From the NCBI GenBank assembly GCA_028714615.1, contig JAQTMA010000090.1:7341-15903 (forward strand): a stretch of DNA of 8,563 nt, given 5' to 3'. A model generated the notes under the pieces. That model saw only the letters and a list, made by a program, of their open reading frames with translations. It had not been told where the DNA came from and did not search any database. Shown here one piece after another: positions 1-5,663 of the stretch. A program made the translations under genes and the position numbers. This stretch comes from Anaerolineaceae bacterium (GTDB lineage Bacteria > Chloroflexota > Anaerolineae > Anaerolineales > Anaerolineaceae). Position 1 is the first letter of the stretch, and each line of letters starts with the position of its first letter.

Positions 1-37
1 CCCTGCTAGTGTTACGCCAGCTCGAAGGAGAAGCGGT

Positions 38-724
38 ATGCCGCGTGAGTCGCTGGATCGTGAGTTCCGCCACCTGCAAGATGAAGTTCTACTGCTGGGC
101 AGTATGGTCGAGCAGGCTATTCTCGAAGCGGTGGATGCGCTGAAACGTCGAGATATCCGCGCATCTCGCAGGATTTTGGGCGGGGATCGACTGATCAATG
201 AAAAGCGTTACGCGATCGAAAACGCCATCCTGGTGCTTATCGCAACCCAGCAACCGATGGCCCATGACCTGCGCTTTCTGGCAGCAATTTTGGAAGTCGA
301 TACCGAACTGGAACGGATCGGGGATTACGCTAAGGGAATAGCCAAAGTCAACATCTTGCTCGGGGAAGACATCGTCCCCATGCCGGTACTGGAGATCTCA
401 CGCATGACTGAGATCAGCATCAGCATGTTGCATCGGGCGCTGAGCTGTTTTGTGAATGAGAATGCCGAGCAAGCCCGCACCATCCCCGCTGAAGACGACC
501 AGGTAGACGAACTATACAATCAGGTCTACCGGGACCTGGTCGCTGCCATGGTTGCGGACCCGAGCTCCATCGACCACGCCAACTACCTCTTGTGGGTAGC
601 TCACAACCTGGAACGCACCGCCGACCGGGTGACGAATATCTGCGAGCGCACTGTCTTTATCGCCACCGGCGAATTAATGGAAATCACGGACCTGGACGAG
701 GAAGACATGGCCGAGTCGGAATAA
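38..724 (+). CDS. phoU: PhoU-family phosphate signalling protein
   Basis: A 228-residue all-helical protein of normal PhoU length. PhoU proteins are cytoplasmic regulators that link the Pst phosphate transporter to the PhoR/PhoB kinase pair and restrain phosphate uptake and polyphosphate build-up. Both three-helix halves are visible, each with the acidic metal-site signature of the family: ELERIGDYA at about residues 90-98, and NLERTADRVTNICER at about 190-204. The family-typical MAHDLRFL segment lies at about 74-81. The ATG start is supported by AAGGAG at 25-30 with a 7-nt spacer. The C-terminus is strongly acidic (DLDEEDMAESE). It is the first complete gene of the plus-strand cluster and lies 20 bp before a kinase-like gene. 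A pst operon may lie to the left, but the 37 upstream bases are too few to show it. Family assignment is confident; its particular role here is inferred. Confidence 0.93.
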   Translation: MPRESLDREFRHLQDEVLLLGSMVEQAILEAVDALKRRDIRASRRILGGDRLINEKRYAIENAILVLIATQQPMAHDLRFLAAILEVDTELERIGDYAKGIAKVNILLGEDIVPMPVLEISRMTEISISMLHRALSCFVNENAEQARTIPAEDDQVDELYNQVYRDLVAAMVADPSSIDHANYLLWVAHNLERTADRVTNICERTVFIATGELMEITDLDEEDMAESE

Positions 725-733
725 TCTATTTTT

Positions 734-739
734 AGGAGG
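734..739 (+). promoter_or_regulatory. Shine-Dalgarno site fixing a TTG start
   Basis: A perfect AGGAGG lies five bases before the TTG at 745, with no competing ATG nearby. This supports the rare TTG initiation codon of the first kinase-like gene. Confidence 0.85.
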
Positions 740-744
740 TTGCT

Positions 745-1503
745 TTGATCCAGAATCCATATCAAGGCAAGTTGATTGTCGTCGAAGGGATCGATGGTAG
801 CGGCAAGTCGACCCAGATTGACTTGCTCTACAAATGGCTCCAGGCTCGCGGAAAATCCGTCTACTTCAGTGAATGGAATTCATCCGACCTGGTGAAAAGC
901 ACCACCAAAACCGCCAAGAAAGAAAAAATGTTCACTCCCACCACCTTTAGCCTGTTGCAGGCTACCGATTTTGCCGCTCGCTGGGAGAATCGCATCCTGC
1001 CTATGCTGAAGGCGGGTGTCATTGTCCTGGCGGACCGCTACGCATTCACAGCTTTCGCCCGGGATGTAGCACGTGGTGTGGATCCAACCTGGGTCCGGAA
1101 TCTATACTCCTTCGCCCCGCGCCCCGATATCATCCTTTACTTCCGCGTGCCATTGGATACCGCCGTAGAACGGATCACGTCCTCGCGCGCTAGTATCAAG
1201 TATTACGAAGCCGGAATGGATCTTGGGCTGTCCGATAACCGTATTACCAGTTTCCGATTATTCCAACAACGCATCATCGATGAGTATGACGGGATGGTGG
1301 ATGAATTCGGATTAACCGTAGTCGACGGCGCTGCCCCAGTCAAAGAACAACAAAAAGAAGTCCGGAAGATCACCACCCGCGTCTTGCGGGGTTGGGAAGG
1401 CTTGCCAAACCCTTTAGTCCGCCCGCGTAGGCGTCCGTCAAGAAGATCTACTCTTCCTTCTTCAGAGCTAACCCCTGAAACAGCGCAAGCAGGTGAGCAA
1501 TGA
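745..1503 (+). CDS. Thymidylate-kinase-like P-loop kinase, paralogue 1
   Basis: A 252-residue P-loop protein of the thymidylate kinase fold. The Walker A loop is intact (GIDGSGKS, residues 15-22, followed by TQ). The LADRY strand end at 95-99 matches the DR(Y/H) motif of the family, and a PDIILYF strand follows. Two hallmarks of true dTMP kinases are missing. There is no REPGGT-type loop after the second strand (here FSEWNSSDLVK), and the usual AYQ after DRY is replaced by ARD (105-107). A YYEAGMDL segment is shared with the next gene. The C-terminus adds a tail with an arginine-rich patch (RPRRRPSRRS, about 226-235). The TTG start is set by a perfect SD site. The stop overlaps the next ATG (ATGA). 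Annotation pipelines would probably call it dTMP kinase. I think it is a nucleotide or other phosphate-acceptor kinase of unknown substrate; the polyphosphate setting is suggestive only. Confidence 0.8.
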   Translation: MIQNPYQGKLIVVEGIDGSGKSTQIDLLYKWLQARGKSVYFSEWNSSDLVKSTTKTAKKEKMFTPTTFSLLQATDFAARWENRILPMLKAGVIVLADRYAFTAFARDVARGVDPTWVRNLYSFAPRPDIILYFRVPLDTAVERITSSRASIKYYEAGMDLGLSDNRITSFRLFQQRIIDEYDGMVDEFGLTVVDGAAPVKEQQKEVRKITTRVLRGWEGLPNPLVRPRRRPSRRSTLPSSELTPETAQAGEQ

Positions 1504-2192
1504 CTGAACCGATCTTTTATGGCGCCGGCTTTCCGTACCTAAATGTGCAAGACCTGCCGGGTAAACTGATCGTATTAGAAGGCACAGATGGCGTCGGTCG
1601 CTCGACTCAGATCCAGTTGCTGCGCAAATGGCTTGAGAGTGAAGGTTACGCCGTCTCGGATACCGGATTGCGCCGCTCACCCATGACCCAGCCGGGCATG
1701 GATGCGGCCAAAACTGGGCACACCATCAGCCGGCTTACCATGAGCCTGTTCTATGCTACCGATTTCGCCGACCGGTTGGAAAACCAGATCATCCCTGCCC
1801 TCAAAGCGGGGTTCTACGTACTTTCCGACCGCTACTTCTATTCGGTAATTGCACGGGATGCAGTGCGCGGGGTCGATCCTCAATGGGCGCGGACCGTGTA
1901 TGGCTTTGCCCTCAAGCCAGACGTGGTCTATTACTTGAAGGCTGACGTCCCCCATCTGGTCTCTCGCATGGTATATGGGCGTGGTTTTGATTATTGGGAA
2001 GCCGGTATGGATCTACACTGTGCGGATAATTTATACGACAGCTTCTGTGTTTATCAATCAGAACTGGTGCGGCAATTTGACCAAATGGCCGATGAGTTCG
2101 GTTTCGTGACCCTCGATGCAAACCGTCCCGTGGCTGCCACATTCGAAGAACTGCGTACCCAAATTCGAGAGTTGATCAAAGACGACCGGTAA
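1500..2192 (+). CDS. Thymidylate-kinase-like protein with altered P-loop, paralogue 2
   Basis: A 230-residue paralogue of the preceding gene, starting in a 4-bp ATGA overlap, with AGGTGA at 1491-1496 as a probable SD site. It shares the LSDRY, ARD-x-x-RGVDP and YWEAGMDL segments and the overall layout with paralogue 1, so a tandem duplication is likely. Its Walker A loop reads GTDGVGRS (residues 28-35): the lysine that normally contacts the phosphates is arginine (codon CGC, R34). Like paralogue 1 it lacks the REPGGT and AYQ features of dTMP kinases. It carries an N-terminal extension of about 15 residues relative to its partner and lacks the Arg-rich tail. Arginine here often weakens catalysis in P-loop kinases, so this may be a pseudokinase partner of paralogue 1. 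Arginine-tolerant activity cannot be excluded. The reading frame is intact, so it is not a pseudogene. Confidence 0.78.
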   Translation: MTEPIFYGAGFPYLNVQDLPGKLIVLEGTDGVGRSTQIQLLRKWLESEGYAVSDTGLRRSPMTQPGMDAAKTGHTISRLTMSLFYATDFADRLENQIIPALKAGFYVLSDRYFYSVIARDAVRGVDPQWARTVYGFALKPDVVYYLKADVPHLVSRMVYGRGFDYWEAGMDLHCADNLYDSFCVYQSELVRQFDQMADEFGFVTLDANRPVAATFEELRTQIRELIKDDR

Positions 2193-2199
2193 AGATGGC

Positions 2200-2205
2200 A
2201 GGAGG
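2200..2205 (+). promoter_or_regulatory. Shine-Dalgarno site deciding the CHAD start
   Basis: A perfect AGGAGG lies five bases before the ATG at 2211. An in-frame GTG at 2205 begins on the last base of this site, so it cannot be the start. The protein therefore begins MSPKPDD. Confidence 0.88.
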
Positions 2206-2210
2206 TGTAC

Positions 2211-3230
2211 ATGAGCCCCAAACCTGATGATGGCATGTGTGTATTTGGGGCGGTCCTGCTCCACCGCTACCTCGATGCCCTGATTCAGGAAGTCGATGGG
2301 GTGCGTATCGGGGAAGATATCGAGTTCATTCACCGCATGCGGGTGGCTTCGCGCCGGCTTCGCGCGGCCCTTCCTCTGTTTTCCGATTGCCTGCCCCCGA
2401 AGAAATATCCCACCTGGGAAAAATCCATCCGCGAGATCACCAAAGCCCTGGGGGCGGCGCGCGATCTGGATGTGCAGCTCGATGTTCTCCAGGACTTTTC
2501 AGCACAAGCCCAGGACCCACATTGGCGTCCTGGCTTATACCGGTTAATGTTGCGCCTGCGTCAGCAGCGTGTAAAAAAGCAGGTCAAAGTGGATCGCGCC
2601 CTGAACGATATGCTCGCCAGCGGGACCATTTCAAACCTCGGACAACGGTTGAGTCATTACGAAGAGCGCCAGAACCAAACCTATCTCTACACCCCGGCGC
2701 TTTACCGCTTGGGATACGACGCAATCACCAGACACCTGGAGGATTTCCTGGGGTACGATGAAATCGTAGAAAAACCCGAGGAAGTCGAGCAATTGCACGC
2801 CATGCGCATCGCGGCCAAGCGCCTGCGTTATACCCTGGAGATTTTCGCGCCGCTTTACCCGGGGGAGCTCAAAGATCCCATCCAGGCCGGACGCAAAGCT
2901 CAGGACTTGCTGGGTGAGATCCACGATTGTGACGTATGGACGGGGTTTTTACCCCTGTTCCTGGAGAGAGAAAGGCGTCGTATCCTAGATTTCTACGGCA
3001 GTATGCGTGGATATTCACGCATCACGCCGGGAATCCAGGCTTTCCTTGCCGACCGCCAGGGGCAACGCGAGCAAAAATATCTGGACTTCGTCCACTTCTG
3101 GAGCCAACACAAGACCAAAAACACCTGGGGAGACATCACCAAGGTTATACAAGCCCCCTCCTACCGGTCAGAGAGTCCGGCTGCACCGCTGAGTGTGTCT
3201 TTACCGGATGAAGAGGGAAACCAAGTGTGA
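2211..3230 (+). CDS. CHAD-domain protein (predicted polyphosphate binding)
   Basis: A 339-residue helical protein matching the CHAD (conserved histidine alpha-helical domain) family, which binds polyphosphate through basic residues lining two four-helix bundles. The internal duplication is visible. HRMRVASRRLR at residues 41-51 is echoed by HAMRIAAKRLR at 196-206, and ARDLDVQ at 83-89 by IHDCDVW at 237-243. Unlike the ygiF-type fusions there is no N-terminal CYTH triphosphatase domain, so this is a free-standing CHAD. Basic helices (for example RQQRVKKQVKVDR near 117-129) fit an anionic polymer ligand. The last 25 residues or so look disordered. It sits 18 bp after the kinase-like pair and overlaps the phosphoesterase by 4 bp, so translation is probably coupled. 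A role in storing or localising polyphosphate for neighbouring enzymes is inferred from context. Confidence 0.92.
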   Translation: MSPKPDDGMCVFGAVLLHRYLDALIQEVDGVRIGEDIEFIHRMRVASRRLRAALPLFSDCLPPKKYPTWEKSIREITKALGAARDLDVQLDVLQDFSAQAQDPHWRPGLYRLMLRLRQQRVKKQVKVDRALNDMLASGTISNLGQRLSHYEERQNQTYLYTPALYRLGYDAITRHLEDFLGYDEIVEKPEEVEQLHAMRIAAKRLRYTLEIFAPLYPGELKDPIQAGRKAQDLLGEIHDCDVWTGFLPLFLERERRRILDFYGSMRGYSRITPGIQAFLADRQGQREQKYLDFVHFWSQHKTKNTWGDITKVIQAPSYRSESPAAPLSVSLPDEEGNQV

Positions 3231-3967
3231 TTATCGCAGCCATCGGTGATGTTCACGCCAATCTACCCGCCCTGGAAGCCGTCTTGGAGCATGCGAACCA
3301 GCTCGGAGCCGAAGCGTTATGTAATGTAGGAGATTTTGTTGGCTATGGCGCTTTTCCGGAAGAAGTAGTTAAACGCTTGCGCAAAATTGAGGCAATCAGC
3401 ATTCAAGGGAATTACGATCGCAAAGTGTTGAAGGTCAAGCAAAAGCGGGACGAGTGGAAGAAAGAGAAAATTCCAGAGAAGTGGCTGGCCTTCAAATGGG
3501 CTTACGACCATCTGACCAAAAAAAGCCGTAAGTATCTACGCTCCTTACCAACAGAATGTGCCCTCACCGTCGAAGGACATCCTATCTTGCTGGTGCATGG
3601 CAGCCCAGCCTCGCAAGATGAACACCTCACCCTGGATACCCCCATTGAACGCTTGCACGAGCTGGCCGAAATGAACCCGGCGGAGATCATCGTATGCGGT
3701 CATTCACACCAACCATTTACCCGGCACGTAGGGGATACCTGGTTTATCAATACCGGGTCGGTCGGTCGTCCGGATGATGGCGATCCGCGCGCTGCCTACG
3801 CCCTCCTGGAGCTGACCCCCGGACATTTGGAAGTAAACCACTACCGCGTTGATTATGACCTTCAACGGGCTGTGCGCGCCATTCTTGAAAATAGCCTCCC
3901 TGAGAGCTTTGCGCGTATGATCCAACAAGGCCGCTCCCTGGATGTAGTGAAGCCTTCCTCCAGTTAG
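3227..3967 (+). CDS. Calcineurin-like metallophosphoesterase
   Basis: A 246-residue enzyme with all the dinuclear-metal motifs of the calcineurin-like phosphoesterase superfamily, in order: GDVH at residues 7-10, GDFVGYG at 35-41, GNYD at 61-64, VHGSP at 123-127 and GHSH at 158-161. INTGSVGRP follows, as in the short YfcE/MJ0936-type (Metallophos_2) branch. These are cytoplasmic phosphodiesterases or phosphatases of varied substrate. The GTG start overlaps the CHAD stop (GTGA), with GAGGGA at 3213-3218 as the likely ribosome site. The segment after GNYD (about residues 66-102) is notably lysine-rich. Coupling to CHAD suggests a phosphorylated substrate tied to polyphosphate or nucleotide turnover, but the sequence does not reveal the substrate. 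Confidence 0.9.
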   Translation: MIIAAIGDVHANLPALEAVLEHANQLGAEALCNVGDFVGYGAFPEEVVKRLRKIEAISIQGNYDRKVLKVKQKRDEWKKEKIPEKWLAFKWAYDHLTKKSRKYLRSLPTECALTVEGHPILLVHGSPASQDEHLTLDTPIERLHELAEMNPAEIIVCGHSHQPFTRHVGDTWFINTGSVGRPDDGDPRAAYALLELTPGHLEVNHYRVDYDLQRAVRAILENSLPESFARMIQQGRSLDVVKPSSS

Positions 3968-4028
3968 CGTTTTCCATTTGCAGGGGCGAGGTCTGGAAGG
4001 TTGAGGGATTAATTTCCAAAAATTGTCC

Positions 4029-4034
4029 TATAAT
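4029..4034 (+). promoter_or_regulatory. TATAAT -10 box upstream of the HD gene
   Basis: A perfect TATAAT in the 104-bp gap after the phosphoesterase gene. No good -35 hexamer is present at 16-18 bp (GATTAA or GGGATT are the nearest), so the promoter is weak or activator-dependent if real. Transcription from it would begin around 4041, before the ATG at 4072. It overlaps an earlier in-frame ATG at 4033, which argues against that ATG being used from this promoter. Confidence 0.45.
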
Positions 4035-4071
4035 GGTGGGGGAATATCCACTTACCCCAGGTCATTTGCCC

Positions 4072-4764
4072 ATGCTAGAAACCCAACATCTCCCAACCAA
4101 CAACCTCGATCTCCCCCTCCCCAACCCACGCCGGTCCCCAGAAGATAGCTGGTTAACCGACGGATTGACATCCGAGGAATGCGACCAACTGGCAGCAGTC
4201 CTTCAATTACTTCACATCTGTTGCATCCCTCTCGAGCACACCCACCATGTGACGCGCCTCTCTCTACGCCTGTTCGATGCGCTGCAGCCGTTGCATAAAC
4301 TAGGCTCCCATGAGCGCTTCTGGTTGGAATGCGCAGCTTTGCTCCATGATATCGGCTGGATTGAGGGACAGAAAAACCATCACAAAAATTCCCTGCAGAT
4401 CATTCTGACGACACCGCTGTTACCTATCGATCAAAAAAAACGCCTACTGGTTGGCTCCATCGCTCGTTACCACCGTGGGGTGCTGCCCTTGGATACGCAC
4501 GATCATTACCACGCGCTGGATGCCGGCAGCCGTATACTCGTCTCAACCCTGGCTGCATTTCTACGCCTGGCCGACGGATTAGACGGTTCTCATCAATGCC
4601 TGGTTAGCAGCCTGGCCTGCAAGATCTCCAAGAAGAGGATTGAGGTGCGTTGTACAGTAAACGCAACCTTCACAACAGAGAAAGAAGATGCAGAGCAACG
4701 GAGTGATTTATTGCAATTGGTTTTCAAGCGAAAGGTTATCATCCAGGCAGGCAAACCGCATTAG
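4072..4764 (+). CDS. Free-standing HD domain like the C-terminus of Ppx/GppA
   Basis: A 230-residue protein whose core matches the HD phosphohydrolase-like C-terminal domain of exopolyphosphatase/pppGpp phosphatase (Ppx/GppA). The run is HTHHVTRLSLRLF (56-68), AALLHDIGWI (88-97), NHHKNS (102-107), SIARYHRG (129-136) and FLRLADGLDGSHQ (163-175), all in the order of the full-length enzymes. The His-Asp pair of the HD motif is H92-D93. The N-terminal actin-like catalytic half of Ppx is absent; only a proline-rich leader of about 30 residues precedes the HD part. I chose ATG 4072, which has AGGT at 4059-4062 and lies downstream of a TATAAT box. An in-frame ATG at 4033 would add 13 residues but has no SD site. 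It may bind polyphosphate or a guanosine nucleotide, or have hydrolase activity of its own; none of these is shown by the sequence. Confidence 0.82.
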   Translation: MLETQHLPTNNLDLPLPNPRRSPEDSWLTDGLTSEECDQLAAVLQLLHICCIPLEHTHHVTRLSLRLFDALQPLHKLGSHERFWLECAALLHDIGWIEGQKNHHKNSLQIILTTPLLPIDQKKRLLVGSIARYHRGVLPLDTHDHYHALDAGSRILVSTLAAFLRLADGLDGSHQCLVSSLACKISKKRIEVRCTVNATFTTEKEDAEQRSDLLQLVFKRKVIIQAGKPH

Positions 4765-4768
4765 GTCT

Positions 4769-4819
4769 GAGAGCAATGAAAACCGGGTTTCGAGGAGAAA
4801 CCCGGTTTTCATTGCTCTC
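4769..4819 (+). terminator. Strong hairpin terminator between convergent genes
   Basis: A perfect 23-bp stem (4769-4791 with 4797-4819) closes a 5-base GAGGA loop, followed by TTTATTTCTTCTT. It starts 5 bp after the stop of the HD gene and ends 1 bp before the stop of the convergent polyphosphate kinase gene. On the plus strand it looks like an intrinsic terminator. On the minus strand it has no U-run outside the stem, so it may act there as a 3' stabiliser or a weaker terminator. Confidence 0.88.
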
Positions 4820-4820
4820 T

Positions 4821-5663
4821 TTATTTCTTCTTGTCCTTTTTTTGCTTCTTTTCGTTCTTGTCTTTTTTATCCTTGTTTCCCATGTATCTCGCCTCCTTCC
4901 CCTGTTTTAGCACCTTTCCATTCATATTCAGCAACTTCTCCGGATGCTTGACATCCATGGATTGGCTGAGGGCATCGACCAGTGTTTGTAAACATTTCAC
5001 CCGGGCATAGTGTTTGTCGGTGCCCTCAACGATGGTCCAGGGAGCAGTCAGTGTAGAAGTTTTCAGCAGCATGTCTTCCACTGCCTGGCTATACAGATCC
5101 CACTTCTCCCGGTTGCGCCAATCTTCTTCAGTCAGTTTCCAGGCCTTGTAGTTGTTGGTTTTGCGTTCCTCAAAACGGCGTAACTGCTCTTCATTGCTGA
5201 TCTGCACCCAGAACTTGACCAGTATCGTGCCGGCATCGACCAACTGGCGCTCGAACTCGTTGATCTCGCGGTAAGCGCGCTTCCAGGCGTCATCACTACA
5301 GAAACCCTCGATGCGTTCCACCAACACGCGCCCATACCAGGAGCGGTCGAAAATCAACACCTGCTTTTCGTCCGGAGGGCGCAATCGTCGCCAGAAGCGC
5401 CACAAATAATGATGCGTCTTGTCGTCGCCAGAAGGAGCAGCAATCGGAAAGACCTCATAACCCCGTGGGTCCAGACGCTCGGTGATGCGCTTGATGTTTC
5501 CACCTTTCCCAGCCGCATCCACCCCTTCAAATACCACGATCAGCGATCGTTTGCACTGGTATAACTGGAAGGCCAAGGCGCGCAGTTGCAATTGCAGCGG
5601 CGTCAAAATTTGAAGATACTCTTCAGGGGAAATCGTTTTGGAGAGATCAATTTTCGCCAACAT
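4821..5663 (-). CDS. ppk2: PPK2-family polyphosphate kinase/phosphotransferase, lysine-tailed
   Basis: A 280-residue single-domain PPK2 enzyme. The family transfers phosphate between polyphosphate and nucleotides. Visible motifs are Walker A GVDAAGKG (residues 47-54), the LDPRGYEVFPI segment (64-74), YLWRFWRRL (86-94) and the catalytic FDRSWYGRVLVER (105-117), followed by the EEDWRNREKWD helix and APWTIVEGTDKHYAR. The style resembles the active C-terminal domain of class II polyphosphate:AMP phosphotransferase, so an AMP/ADP substrate is possible but the class is not certain. The last 30 residues or so form a lysine-rich tail (DKKDKNEKKQKKDKKK at the end). I chose the ATG at 5663, with AGGGGGG seven bases upstream and alignment of its MLAKIDL with the MLEKVNL of its paralogue. 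A longer reading from 5747 would overlap the upstream gene by 101 bp. It overlaps that gene by 17 bp and is probably translated after it. Confidence 0.9.
   Translation of the reverse strand: MLAKIDLSKTISPEEYLQILTPLQLQLRALAFQLYQCKRSLIVVFEGVDAAGKGGNIKRITERLDPRGYEVFPIAAPSGDDKTHHYLWRFWRRLRPPDEKQVLIFDRSWYGRVLVERIEGFCSDDAWKRAYREINEFERQLVDAGTILVKFWVQISNEEQLRRFEERKTNNYKAWKLTEEDWRNREKWDLYSQAVEDMLLKTSTLTAPWTIVEGTDKHYARVKCLQTLVDALSQSMDVKHPEKLLNMNGKVLKQGKEARYMGNKDKKDKNEKKQKKDKKK

Noticed and set aside
1..37. End of an upstream pst or regulator gene
   Set aside because: A TAG occurs at 7-9 in one frame, but too little sequence is present to support any gene call.
2205..2210. GTG start two codons upstream for the CHAD protein
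   Set aside because: It begins on the last base of the AGGAGG ribosome site; the ATG at 2211 is correctly spaced.
2237..2761. 174-codon open frame inside the CHAD gene, same strand
   Set aside because: Pro/Gly/Arg-rich shadow composition, no ribosome site and no family motif; the CHAD frame is clearly the real one.
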